From positions 1 to 64,000 of the forward strand of contig NW_025777424.1 in NCBI RefSeq assembly GCF_021130785.1: a DNA stretch of 64,000 bases. The letters run 5' to 3'. The DNA is from Homalodisca vitripennis (lineage: Eukaryota; Arthropoda; Insecta; Hemiptera; Cicadellidae). Both the position numbers and the translations under genes were made by a program. Shown here piece by piece: positions 34,471 to 47,500 of the stretch. The stretch's first letter is position 1; each line of letters starts with the position of its first letter. The notes beneath the pieces were generated by a model. That model had not been told where the DNA came from. It saw nothing but the letters and a program-made list of their open reading frames with translations, and ran no database searches.

Positions 34471-37160
34471 ATGTATGTTTGTTCGTAGTAAATTTAACTA
34501 GCTTTCTCCATTAAGGGGGAGTGGGGAGAGATTTCCGGGAACTCTAAACTTGTTAAAGTGTTAGCGAATTTCACAGAGAAGTTTTTAATAGATACCGAAC
34601 AGTTCTGAATTTTTGTACACCATTAGCATCGTACTAAGATTCAATTAAATCATACAAATCCTGTTTTTCCCTGTATAAACAACGCTTACTATGATATATT
34701 TGACAAAAAGGTGTAGTTTTTGTAACAATATATTTACCCAATCAGTTATAACAATCTATTGCAGATCGTTATGATGAGTAATCGTTTTAAAATATATAGA
34801 AGAACAACGCTAATGTATTTATTTATCTTTAAATAAGAAATTATCTTACTATAAAAAACATCACTATTATCGTAAGAATTATGAGGTGTAACCAAAATCT
34901 TTGTCCGGTTACCAAAGACGCGTGTAGAATCAAAGAAAAGGATGAGATTGTAAAAAAATGTATTATTTGGCAAATAGGTATAACAATATAGTACGTTACT
35001 ATTTTAGGTACTAATTGAACATTCCTTGGATTTTATTATAACTCATTAGAAATGTGTAAACAGAAAATGTTATACCGTTGCCATTATTGTGATTGCTTCG
35101 ACGTTCCTAAAATGGTCCTAACACAGAATTCGAATAAATTATCGGTGAAACTTCCACAAGTGTCACTAAATACATCAAAACGGACAATGAAAGGAAACAA
35201 TATTAGTGTAGCATGAGTTGAGGAGTACATATGTATGTGATCAGTTTGAATGGGAATCCTGCCAACTGATCCAAACTGGGGGTATATCTACTGTCGTGGT
35301 AGAAATACACATTAGGCCACACCACAGACATACCAGGAAATAGGGGTGGTAATAATAGCGAGGTGTGAGTTGGCGGAATGTGAACTGCCACAGTTACAAT
35401 ACACAAAGCTACAACAGTGTGGACAGCGTGTCTAGAGTTGATGTATACATTCACTCATTACTCTACCACACCTGCTCTACTGGGAGGCAACTACAACAAC
35501 CATTAGTCATGAGGAAGGTTATTACTTTACTACGCTCAGGTCCACTGGAGTCAACCACCAAATATGATCACTAACTAACATCCACTTAAATACATTTAAT
35601 ATGATTAACTCTTAGCAGGAAAATATTATCGTAACATCAGTTATTCAATTTTCACATCGATATAAACAAGACAAGTCCTTTAGAAGAATGGAGTACTGGT
35701 GTCACTAATAATACATAGTTGTTAGAAGAATGGATAAATATCAACAATGTGCACAAATTTATAGGTATCAATCCATTGAAAATAAATAGCTTTTGCTAAA
35801 TATATCTTGGCTCTAATCCCGGTGAAAATCTTGCTTCAAATGCTTATCCCATCCATTTGCAATATAAGTTGATTGGTCACAGTAAAACTTTGTCTATGCC
35901 GACAAAGATGTTATTGTTACTACTGTAGTCAGGTCATGCACTAAGTTCAACTTCAGTATGAGCTTCAAAACCATTCCTTTGCCGTACAGAGATAACCTCG
36001 TCTCTAACATATCGAGTATACGAGTATGCCCTCAAAGGGACGAGATTTTTCCAGTATGATTTAGTTTGGTCTATTATGGGTGTAATATTCCAATGGCAGT
36101 GGTTTCCAAATTATTTCCTAACTACTGTGAAAGCAAGATAAAAGTGTAATGAAATTTCGTGGTATCCTAAGCTTCAGGCAAATTCCTGGGGTACTACTGC
36201 TTGATAATGTGCCTGGCGGTTCTGTCGAAGATACATTGATCGTTGGTTGGTTTGAGTTTCAGCCAATCACGATGCAGCTCCGTCCTCCCAAATTCACCTG
36301 TATAAGCTGTTGTGTATTATTAGCAGTTTCTGTTTATGACTGAAGATGGCTTTTCACAAGGAAGCAGAAATGTTTTATATTTTAATTTTGTCAACAATGT
36401 TTAGTCCCTGTATGATCCGCGTTAACTAGATTATAATTTTGCAGTATTATCAAATATAATTCGCTCAATAACTCTATTTATCTACATTGCACAGTATTTG
36501 GTAGTTATTTTATCTATGGATGTTCCTGTAAGCACAATGAGCCATCTTACAACCTAATAATCAATGTTGATGCATTCATACATAAATAGTCCAGTATTTA
36601 GGAAAAGTTAAAGTACGAAGTACATTTAGAACGAATTATCTAATAGTTAGATTTATATCATCATCTTAATAGAGGACAACATGGAAGGTTTCCAGGTACA
36701 AACCATTGCGCTATGTGTTATATCAAAATATAAGAGAAATGTAATTTTGAAAATAAAGACGATCAGGAAGTCATTTCAAATTCAATATGCAGCGGCTGTA
36801 TATAATTTTAATATAATAACACAATTTAGAATTATATTTTACTGGTATTTTAATATCAAATGCCGGTATAAGATACTATTGATAATTCCAATTAAAAACA
36901 ATAGTACGCAAAATGTATACTTTCTTTGTACTTTCAATGAGAATTTAAGACTTAGAAGAGTAAACAGAGTGAAAACGTAGAAATTTTCAGTGGCAGGAAG
37001 TGTGCCATTGTAGTATGTGCCATTGTCTTCTCTGAGCAAAGGGAAAGTAGCAGGATTATAATAACTAATTTATGTAAGTTTGTTTGTAAAGCGATTAATT
37101 TAAGAACAGTAAAATAACATACTGAAAATCTAATTTATTTTTATGTATTTATCAAGTAGT
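34471..37160. other. Intergenic DNA, no gene seen
   Basis: No coding motif recognised in the short frames. At 36340-36372 there is CTGAAGATGGCTT, a spacer, then AAGCAGAAATG: a second CTGAAGA-stem-GAAA motif like that in the 183-bp array. It probably marks a decayed relative. Confidence 0.45.
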
Positions 37161-37389
37161 ATTGTACTCAGTGGCGTCGGGCCGGGGGGGCACGGGGGGG
37201 GGGCACGTGCCCCCCCCCAACATTATGCAAAAAAAGAAAAAAATAATATAAATTATCTTTAAATTACGTATATGTATACACTAAAAGTTACGAATGAATA
37301 ACTAATATAGATCCCCCGTTAGTCTATTTTTCTGTATGCATCTAATTTGATTCTGTGTGTGTAAAGTATGCGCGTGTTACAACTAAATT

Positions 37390-37565
37390 TACAAGTGCCG
37401 GTGAGCCGACTCTGGCCGGTTGCGCCCGAGCTGGAGCAGCCGATCGAATGCACCCGAGCCCAGCCGACGCCGGCCGAGGGCCTCCGAGCATTGACGACGC
37501 CTGGCGGAGGGATATCATACCAGCTCAGTGCGCGTGTGTTGTGTTGTGTAGGTGGTCGCCACGTT
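37390..37565 (+). promoter_or_regulatory. CpG-rich leader of the hAT element (putative promoter/5' UTR)
   Basis: About 20 CpG dinucleotides in under 180 bp, in an otherwise AT-rich, CpG-poor window. It lies between the left terminus and the first ATG of the transposase (37646). Open frames through it have no motif. A promoter role is inferred from position and composition only. Confidence 0.35.
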
Positions 37566-37645
37566 TTTATTCGTTCAATAAGCTTATTGTTACTAGCTGA
37601 GCTGCTATTGTTTTGTGTAATTTTTGCGGATGTTCGTTTGTTATC

Positions 37646-40041
37646 ATGTCTAAGAAACAGTCCTCTGTACTAACATTCTTTAAAAAACTTGGAAAATTCA
37701 AGTGAAAGTGTAAATGAAGATAGACATTTAGCGGGAAGTAGCACTGGAGGTAGCGTTGGTGATGAATCGCCATCTTGTTTACGCCCAGATCGTGATGCTA
37801 CATTCCAGGGCGAAAGTAGAGATCCTTCATTGGGAGTACAAAGTGCAGATATTGCAAAAGGAGCATTTCAGCCTGTTGATTGTTTTAAGGTAAGCAAGAT
37901 TCAATCCAAATCGAGGCAGTTCAAAGAATCCTGGTACAGTGAATTTAATTGGGTCGAATATAGCCCCATTAAAGACGCTGCATTTTGTTACTCATGCCGA
38001 CTAGTATTTCGTCAACATAAGTCTGGTCGCGGGGAGATCTCATTCACTAAACTGGGCATGAACAATTGGAAGAAAGCTTTGGAAAAATTCAGGAAACATG
38101 AGAATAGTGAAATGCATCAAAAATCTAAACAGTTTTTCTCAATGAGTATAGAAAAGCAGGAAGCACGGTAGCAGATTCGTTGTCCTCGGCACATACTAAA
38201 ATGGTTGAGATGAATAGGAGGTATTTAAAATTCATAATTGAAAACATCCTATTCCTTGGAAAACAGAATCTTGCCTTAAGAGGACATGATGAGAGTACTG
38301 CTTCATTTAACAGGGGAACTTTATAGATCTGCTACAACTGAGATCTACTCAAATGGAGGAAGGAATCCAAACATTAATGAAATCCCCAGTCCATTCATAC
38401 AAAAGTGCCCAGGTACAAAATGAGATAATAGATTGCATAAAAAGTGAAATGCTTCAACAAATTGTCCAAGAGGTGAGTGAGGCTTTGGCCTACTCAATTA
38501 TTTGTGATGAAACTACGGATATTTTCAACCCGTGAACAGCTTAGCATTTGCATTCGATACATTACTAAAATAGATGGACACATTAAAATCAATGAAAGGT
38601 TTTTGGGCTTCGTTGATGTGTCAGACACTACTGGTGAAAATTTACATCACACTATTAAACAGTATCTGCAGCAGTTGGGTATAAGCTTAAATAAAATGCA
38701 CGGCCAGGCATATGATGGAGCTAGTAACATGAGCGGCAAATTCAAAGGTGTTGCCTCAAGGTTCCAAGAAGAAGAGCCTAAAGCTTTGTACACACACTGC
38801 CATGCCCACTTGCTTGATCTGGCTGTTCAGAGATTTTTGTGAAGAAATAAGACAGCTTCGGAATTGCTTATCCATAGTAAATCACCTGTATAACTTAATT
38901 AATGCATCAGCTAACAGGTTTTCAATATTTGAATCAATATGTAAGCAAAGCGGGAGAAACAAAAATGAAAAGACTGTGAGCTTGTCTCGAACTAGATGGA
39001 CAGTTCGACACAAAGCAATCCATGTAATTCTAGAGCAGCTCCCTGAAGTGTACGAAACTTTGGAAGTTATTGCAAACGATGTATCAAATCGTAAAATTGC
39101 AGCCGAAGCTGATGGTCTAGCCAAACAAATCAGCACATTTGAATTTGTATTCAGTTTAAAACTATTGCACAGCGTTTTGAGTCAGACTGATATACTCTCC
39201 AAAGAACTGCAGAGTGAATCTCTTGACATTTCTAAGGTTTTTGCAAAAGTTGAATCAGTCATTGACTGTTTTAAAACTGGACAGAAATGATGATGGCTTT
39301 ATTCAGATGTGGAATGAGTCAGAAGAACAGTGTAACAAATATGGTATGAAAGGTTTTGTCAGTTGAAAGGCCCTTCACTACCACGCAAACGGAAGATTCC
39401 GAAAAAACTTGAAGCTAGTAGTAGCTCTTCAGATGCTGCATTTCATCAATCACCTGAACCTGAACCTGAACAGATGTTTCAAGACTGGCATTTACTTTGC
39501 TGCTTTAGACACAGTAATTGTAAAACCTGCAATCTCGTTTTTCCAAGAACGATTATGATAAAATCAACTGCATTGCCCAGTTACTATTTAATTGGACCGA
39601 AATTGTCGACAACGCTGTTATGGCAATCCAAAAGTTTTTATAACTTGTCTTTAAGTTTCTCTGTACATCTTAAGTTTTTTCACTGTTATGCAAAGAACAA
39701 TTTTGTCAAAACAGACAAAGCAACCAAAAGAATAACGTTCCAAGAGTTGGCTGATTTTTTTATTGAGAATGATCTTCAAGCCAGTGCACCAGATGTTTGG
39801 CAGCTACTAGAAATATCACTTTCGTGGCCTAATCACAACAGCAAGCGCAGAAAGATCGTTTTCTACACTACGAAGGCTAAAGACATTTCTTCGAAGCACC
39901 ATGACAGAAGACCGCTTAAGTGGGCTTGCCCTGATGTCTATTGAGCAAGAATTGACGTCTGAATACATGAAAGATAAAAAACTAGATCTGTTAGTTGACA
40001 GATTTTCAAATCTAGCCGATAGGAGGCTAATGCTTCATTAG
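37646..40041 (+). pseudogene. hAT transposase pseudogene (ZMYM1/TTF-zinc-finger type)
   Basis: Probable start ATG at 37646 (MSKKQSSVLTFF). Order of blocks: a TTF-type zinc finger at about 37910-38140 (SWYSEFNWVEYSP, FCYSCRLVF, KHENSEMHQKS), then a DUF4371-like region (NLALRGHDES, near 38270). The catalytic region follows, with ICDETTDI (about 38500), YDGASNMSGKFKGV (about 38712) and CHAHLLDLA (about 38798). Next are SLSRTRWTVRHKA and, at the end, the hATC dimerisation motif AERSFSTLRRLKTFLRSTMT (about 39845-39910), finishing at a stop at 40039-40041. The reading frame changes near 37687, 38170, 38310, 38525, 38830 and more than once between 39290 and 39845, with an in-frame stop near 39362. 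Key residues are present but no continuous protein can be made. Most lesions are single-base indels. Confidence 0.92.
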
Positions 40042-40369
40042 AAGTAACGAAAATTGGTTCGTTGAAAACCATTACTGTAGTTCTGTTCACCTTAAAACTT
40101 TGTCTTGTACACAAAATTTGTTTTTGTGTTATAAATGTCCTTGCAGTTATGTCTAGAATAGAATAAACTTGTATAATTTGAAATTGAGTCTTTTTACAAT
40201 CCATCAATATAGTAAAAATTGATTAAAACCAATGTTTAACAAAAATACACATATACTTTACTTTAGTTCATAAGTGGTAGTTTTCAAAAAAGTTTCCACG
40301 GGACCACCCCCCCCCGGAGACCCCGTGCCCCCCCAAATTATTAGGTCACGCTACGCCTATGATTGTACT

Positions 40370-41800
40370 CAACAAATATAACAAGAGAATACAAGTATAG
40401 TAACTATAGTATATGCAAAATGTTTTTATGTATATATATATACATTATAGTACCATATACCTATATACAGTATATTATATATTACGATTTTCAGCTGTTG
40501 ATCGGCACAGGCGACAACAGCTGAAACGGAATGCTTTAAAATGGAATCTAAAATTGGAAAAACATGCCATTATTTTATTTTTGATAGCTTTATTTATAAA
40601 TGACAATACTCAACTTAATGACACAATAAAGTAATTTATTATTAAAATAAATTAATGGTGTTTTTAATTTAAATTATGCGAGTGGACGATGCTTTTATGA
40701 GTATGTGATCCAGTACTATAGCAGAAATTCACACAATAAGTGTGCCTATTTAATCGAGAATTTTGTGATATATCTAAATTTATATTAGTTATTATTGTTA
40801 CAGATAACAATTAGTAAAATTGTCATAAACAGGTATCGGGAACAACAACATTAGGTGTATTAATGTTTAATTTAGAAATGTCAGAGTTTTGTAAGATAGG
40901 TACAAAAAGGTAAAATTAACCTTAATAAAGAAGTCAAGACAGAGGAAATTACTATAGAGATAACAGTGTTTTGTTGTTGAGGTAACATAATCCATAGCCG
41001 TTATAAAAATGCATTACACATTTATTTCGACTTTTAAAACCCATTTCCTTTAATAAAAAACCCACTCCGTAAGCTATTTCAATAACATTTTATTTTAAAC
41101 TCTGCCATTACTTTCTAGTTTACAAACTTTGTTCTTTTCGGATAGGTACGTATTGGGCAGTATTTATGTTTATCTGCTTTTCAGCTATTTAAAAAATAAC
41201 CAGTATTGTTTAGTAAAACAATAAAAATACGATTTTAGTTTAAATTTATTGTTTGTAATTTCAAATGAAACAAACGACAAAAATGAACATATAAAATCGC
41301 TTAGTCATCAATCTATGATTGGACAAATGACTGTCAGTCATTAAACCTCTGAATGAGTGCTGGTGAGGTATTTGTTAACTAAAAACCGATATATCGGATA
41401 TACGCTCCAATTGCCTTGTTCAAAGTGAATTTTGCTGCTAATTTTCCTCCCTAATCCTCTAAAACATTAAATGTCTAGCGTCAAAGTTATGTTCGAACTC
41501 ATATATAGTAATTAATGTCATACTCTGCTTATGATTTGGTCTTTATCATGATTTATTAATCTTGATCACGATTTACGTACAAGATAACTGTATTTCACTT
41601 TCACATATAACTGTATATAACGTGTTAATAATACGATTTTCAAATACTTACAAAGAAAAATATTTCACACACATCACCACTTTCAATTATTACTATCGTA
41701 TTAAAGACAAATGCGAGTATTTTGTTTTCACAGCGGCCCAATACACAAATTCTTAAATTACAAAAGTTATTTCATTTAAACGATTGGTACGAGTAGTTTT
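40370..41800. other. AT-rich intergenic DNA with a TA tract and a hairpin
   Basis: TA-rich at 40430-40485. At 40490-40525 TTCAGCTGTTG and CAACAGCTGAA form a perfect 11-bp stem around a 14-base loop, followed by ACGG. No gene. Confidence 0.5.
40490..40525. repeat. Perfect 11-bp hairpin
   Basis: The arms at 40490-40500 and 40515-40525 are exact reverse complements. The loop is ATCGGCACAGGCGA, within which TCG/CGA could extend the stem. Function unknown. Confidence 0.8.
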
Positions 41801-44520
41801 TGGTACACTGCATTTGTAAAATGATTTTTAAACACCAAGAAGGCTGATATTTGACAAGAATCTCCATCACTTGGGATGTGCCCTAAACCATGGATCCCAC
41901 AGATCCACTTAATCTCTCTGGTAATCTTCAGCCTCCATAGTCCTTCTCAATCTGAGTCTTTCGTTTTCAGACTATAGTCTACTTTTTGTTTTTGGAGACT
42001 CCTAAACGCGATATTGGTTGCTTTAGAAATCCTGGCTCTAAATCCCTTCTACCTGAGGACTAATAGCCACAGTGTTCTCGGGTTCAATGTTCAATTTTTT
42101 TTCCTCACCCCGCTGACTTTTCTTTATCCTCAATTTCAGTGATCCTCAGTTATCGCATACTGAAACTCGCATTGTCATCTGTATCCTCTGCATCCAATCC
42201 TAGATAAAAAGCGTATGCTAGTTTCTAAATGCTATTACATTTCATAATACAGTAGTATACAATATTTGGGTACGATAGATAAAATCGCGGTACTCAATGT
42301 TCACAACCATAAGACTCCAAATCAATCGTCTTGGAGGCCTCACTATACGGGGAGCATTTATTTGCAGAGTTTTGAGGTTTTCCCTAAATGTTCCTAAGTA
42401 ATGTTAAGGAAAATCTTGCTTTTTGTGTTTGGATTTCTGATCACGACTCTGTTGGGAATATTTAATATCCAATATGCACAACACATACGGTTAACCCCTA
42501 GCCTTGGACTTGGACTGATCATCATAAAGTGACCCGGATCTAACGTTGTCTTTGTGCCTCTCTGTGTGATGACATGGCAGGAAAACCTTGGAAAAGCTGA
42601 TGAGTTATCACCTAACTTTTAACGGGAACTAAATTTTGATATTTTTTTATGTCAAATTATTGCAATAAATGCGTGTCACTGTTAAGGAGGGAAACACCTA
42701 ATTGTCTAGTAAGATTACCTATGGCATGTGACGCTTATATTCATGCAGTTTATATTCATTGAAAGCATTCAAATATGATATTTGTATATGAAGTAATCCT
42801 TTATTTTTTTTTTCAATATCTTCACTTTTTACGTTATAGGAAAATAAAAAATACTACTAGGCCTATTTTATATGTTATTATAATAATTTTTTGGGCTAGT
42901 TGTATACTAATTGTTACAAAATAATAAGTTTACATAAAAAGAGTAAATTAAAGTCGAAGGTGACAGAGTATCTCGTTAAGAAGAAAGCCTAAATATTATC
43001 CCGAGGGAAATAAACTTAAAGTGATAATGTATTTTTACTCATCGATTCGATCCTTTTAGCCAATGGGATTCTGTGAGGAAAGTCTTGCATTAATCTTGCT
43101 CTGCATATTCATATTAGTATTTATTTTCATACGGGGTACATATAGTGTTGTCTGGAAACAGCTTTATCGTATCATTTTCTAAATGCTATTTTTGTTCAGT
43201 CTAAAGAATTTATAATTCAGTCTATTTTGATTTCATCTGTTGTCATTATCTATACGTATATTATATTTTCTATTGGTGATGAAACAGCCTTCAATATAAT
43301 TTCTCAAGTCTCATTTTTCTTATAATAAATATTAAGTACTATGCATTTGTTATAAAAAGTTACCACACAGGAAGTTAACAGATTTTCTTTTTTAATTATT
43401 TTACCATTTTACCAGTATTTTTAAATATTCACGTAATTTGTCATTATTTTAGAGATTATAAAATTAAATTACGGGTGTTAAGTGGAGACTCCAATCGCTT
43501 ACAAACTAGATTTAAAATAAATTGCATTTAACAGTTTGCACATTAAAAATCGAACCAACGAGATCAAGAAAAATAAGTTTATTAAAAGAAATGGCGGACA
43601 CTTATTTTTTTGAAATGTAAACATTTGTAATAATTGTAGCATGAGAAAATGGTAGTAATTCCAGCAATTTTTTGGAAATGGCAAGCTATTTGAAAGAAAT
43701 ATTATTTCCATATAAGTTTAAATTTACATACATGTTATTAAAACTTAGTTACATAAATTCTTAATAATAAATAGCTGTTCAAAGGGTAATGTTTTTCAAC
43801 AAATAAGTATGCTTCATTATATTAATGATAAGGTTTCTAGTACTGAGAGTTATACAATGGATCGCAAATTGGAAAAGATATTACATTAAACAAGCGCTAA
43901 AGGTGAAAACGCTAATTAAATCAGTACAATTTTGGTTGGGTTTACCTTTTATATATAGAGAGCGGCAGAAGAGGTGCCACAGGCCATGGTTAAAAAGTAA
44001 TACATTTCATGAATAATATTCTTTAAAGCCATTCTTCATGTTATTCGAAAAACTAGTCAAAGCAATGATAGACTTTTAGATTTCAGCCAGGCACTGGCAA
44101 TAATTGCATTTATATAAAACCATTAAAGGCATAACAGCAGATCACTTTCTGTTGACCAGCAACAACAGTTTATCGTAACTGTTTTGTGGTAACTGTTTCT
44201 GAATGATCTCCTAACGATTCCTTGAAGCGCAAAGCATATGAAATAAGTGCTTTCTGTAAAAAAGCTACGTACTTTGACTTTAGGGTTCCTCCATATTTTT
44301 TTAAAATAGTTACAGTGATACTGAAATTATGAGAGCTATTCAATAAACACATGGTATGTTGCGGAAAAATTAAGGGCGAAGCCTCGAGTAAGTGCTAGTT
44401 TGTTATACAAATATAAAAAAATGAATGTCTGCAATGAAAAATAATAAATTGATATAAAGGAGTAACAAAGGTCCAACAGAACGTCACGAAATAGTTATCG
44501 CACATTCGGAACTTCAGACG
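41801..44520. other. Intergenic DNA, partly GC-richer, unidentified
   Basis: 41820-42620 has higher complexity and GC than its surroundings (for example CCCACAGATCCACTTAATC and CATAAAGTGACCCGGATC). I find no open frame or family motif; it may be an old retroelement or untranslated gene remnant. The remainder is AT-rich with short unmatched frames. Confidence 0.4.
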
Positions 44521-44521
44521 T

Positions 44522-47500
44522 ATGGACTTACCTTTGTACCTTAAAATCAATGGTGCTTTTTCTAGGACCAAGAGGCTGTGTTCTGTTTCTAGTCTTAAGG
44601 ATCTTTACATTCAGAATTATTGCACTGACGAATGGACTGGCCTTTTACTTTTGCACCTAAGAATCAATGGTGCTTTTTCTAGGACCAAGAGGCTGTGTTC
44701 TGTTTCTAGTCTTAAGGATCTTTACATTCAGAATTATTGCACTGACGAATGGACTGATCTTTTACTTTTGCACCTAAGAATCAATGGTGCTTTTTCTAGG
44801 ACCAAGAGGCTGTGTTCTGTTTCTAGTCTTAAGGATCTTTACATTCAGAATTATTGCACTGACGAATGGACTGGCATTTTACTTTTGCACCTAAGAATCA
44901 ATGGTGCTTTTTCTAGGACCAAGAGGCTGTGTTCTGCTTCTAGTCTTAAGGATCTTTACATTCAGAATTATTGCACTGACGAATGGACTGACCTTTTACT
45001 TTTGCACCTAAGAATCAATGGTGCTTTTTCTAGGACCAAGAGGCTGTGTTCTGTTTCTAGTCTTAAGGATCTTTACATTCAGAATTATTGCACTGACGAA
45101 TGGACTGGCCTTTTACTTTTGCACCTAAGAATCAATGGTGCTTTTTCTAGGACCAAGAGGCTGTGTTCTGTTTCTAGTCTTAAGGATCTTTACATTCAGA
45201 ATTATTGCACTGACAAATGGACTGGCCTTTTACTTTTGCACCTAAGAATCAATGGTGCTTTTTCTAGGACCAAGAGGCTGTGTTCTGTTTCTAGTCTTAA
45301 GGATCTTTACATTCAGAATTATTGCACTGACGAATGGACTGGCCTTTTACTTTTGCACCTAAGAATCAATGGTGCTTTTTCTAGGACCAAGAGGCTGTGT
45401 TCTGTTTCTAGTCTTAAGGATCTTTACATTCAGAATTATTGCACTGACGAATGGACTGACCTTTTAATTTTGCACCTAAGAATCAATGGTGCTTTTTCTA
45501 GGACCAAGAGGCTGTGTTCTATTTCTAGTCTTAAGGATCTTTACATTCAGAATTATTGCACTGACGAATGGACTGGCATTTTACTTTTGCACCTAAGAAT
45601 CAATGGTGCTTTTTCTAGGACTAAGTGGCTGTGTTCTGTTTCTAGTCTTAAGGATCTTTACATTCAGAATTATTGCACTGACGAATGGACTGACCTTTTA
45701 CTTTTGCACCTAAGAATCAATGGTGCTTTTTCTAGGACCAAGAGGCTGTGTTCTGTTTCTAGTCTTAAGGATCTTTACATTCAGAATTATTGCACTGACG
45801 AATGGACTGGCATTTTACTTTTGCACCTAAGAATCAATGGTGCTTTTTCTAGGACCAAGAGGCTGTGTTCTGTTTCTAGTCTTAAGGATCTTTACATTCA
45901 GAATTATTGCACTGACGAATGGACTGGCATTTTACTTTTGCACCTAAGAATCAATGGTGCTTTTTCTAGGACCAAGAGGCTGTGTTCTGTTTCTAGTCTT
46001 AAGGATCTTTACATTCAGAATTATTGCACTGACGAATGGACTGGCATTTTACTTTTGCACCTAAGAATCAATGGTGCTTTTTCTAGGACCAAGAGGCTGT
46101 GTTCTGTTTCTAGTCTTAAGGATCTTTACATTCAGAATTATTGCACTGACGAATGGACTGGCATTTTACTTTTGCACCTAAGAATCAATGGTGCTTTTTC
46201 TAGGACCAAGAGGCTGTGTTCTGTTTCTAGTCTTAAGGATCTTTACATTCAGAATTATTGCACTGACGAATGGACTGGCATTTTACTTTTGCACCTAAGA
46301 ATCAATTGTGCTTTTTCTAGGACCAAGAGGCTGTGTTCTGTTTCTAGTCTTAAGGATCTTTACATTCAGAATTATTGCACTGACGAATGGACTGGCATTT
46401 TACTTTTGCACCTAAGAATCAATGGTGCTTTTTCTAGGACCAAGAGGCTGTGTTCTGTTTCTAGTCTTAAGGATCTTTTACATTCAGAATTATTGCACTG
46501 ACGAATGGACTGACCTTTTACTTTTGCACCTAAGAATCAATGGTGCTTTTTCTAGGACCAAGAGGCTGTGTTCTGTTTCTAGTCTTAAGGATCTTTACAT
46601 TCAGAATTATTGCACTGACGAATGGACTGACCTTTTACTTTTGCACCTAAGAATCAATGGTGCTTTTTCTAGGACCAAGAGGCTGTGTTCTGTTTCTAGT
46701 CTTAAGGATCTTTACATTCAGAATTATTGCACTGACGAATGGACTGGCCTTTTACTTTTGCACCTAAGAATCAATGGTGCTTTTTCTAGGACCAAGAGGC
46801 TGTGTTCTGTTTCTAGTCTTAAGGATCTTTACATTCAGAATTATTGCACTGACGAATGGACTGGCCTTTTACTTTTGCACCTAAGAATCAATGGTGCTTT
46901 TTCTAGGACCAAGAGGCTGTGTTCTGTTTCTAGTCTTAAGGATCTTTACATTCAGAATTATTGCACTGACGAATGGACTGGCATTTTACTTTTGCACCTA
47001 AGAATCAATGGTGCTTTTTCTAGGACCAAGAGGCTGTGTTCTGTTTCTAGTCTTAAGGATCTTTACATTTAGAATTATTGCACTGACGAATGGACTGGCA
47101 TTTTACTTTTGCACCTAAGAATCAATGGTGCTTTTTCTAGGACCAAGAGGCTGTGTTCTGTTTCTAGTCTTAAGGATCTTTACATTCAGAATTATTGCAC
47201 TGACGAATGGACTGGCATTTTACTTTTGCACCTAAGAACCAATGGTGCTTTTTCTAGGACCAAGAGGCTGTGTTTCTGTTTCTAGTCTTAAGGATCTTTA
47301 CATTCAGAATTATTGCACTGACGAATGGACTGACCTTTTACTTTTGCACCTAAGAATCAATGGAGCTTTTTCTAGGACCAAGAGGCTGTGTTCTGTTTCT
47401 AGTCTTAAGGATCTTTACATTCAGAATTATTGCACTGACGAATGGACTGGCATTTTACTTTTGCACCTAAGAATCAATGGTGCTTTTTCTAGGACCAAGA

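Larger units (their letters stand above)
37161..40369 (+). mobile_element. hAT-superfamily DNA transposon, full-length but inactive
   Basis: ATTGTACT occurs at 37161-37168 and 40362-40369, the 8-bp target duplication typical of hAT. The element runs 37169-40361 (3193 bp). It starts CAGTGGCGTCGGG and ends as the inverse of CATAGGCGTAGCG. The termini agree at the outermost bases and at GGCGT, then become G/C homopolymer-rich on both sides (GGGGGGGCACGGGG). The interior carries a single plus-strand transposase gene, preceded by a CpG-rich leader. Boundaries are well supported by the exact duplication. Confidence 0.93.

Noticed and set aside
37355..37673. Two overlapping proteins upstream of the hAT transposase
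   Set aside because: They lie in the CpG-rich leader of the element and lack any motif; open only because GC-rich DNA has few stops.
44522..46501. 659-residue repeat protein gene
   Set aside because: The frame is open only because the satellite unit is 117 bp. Amino-acid-changing variants and frame breaks are spread among units, with no sign of coding constraint.
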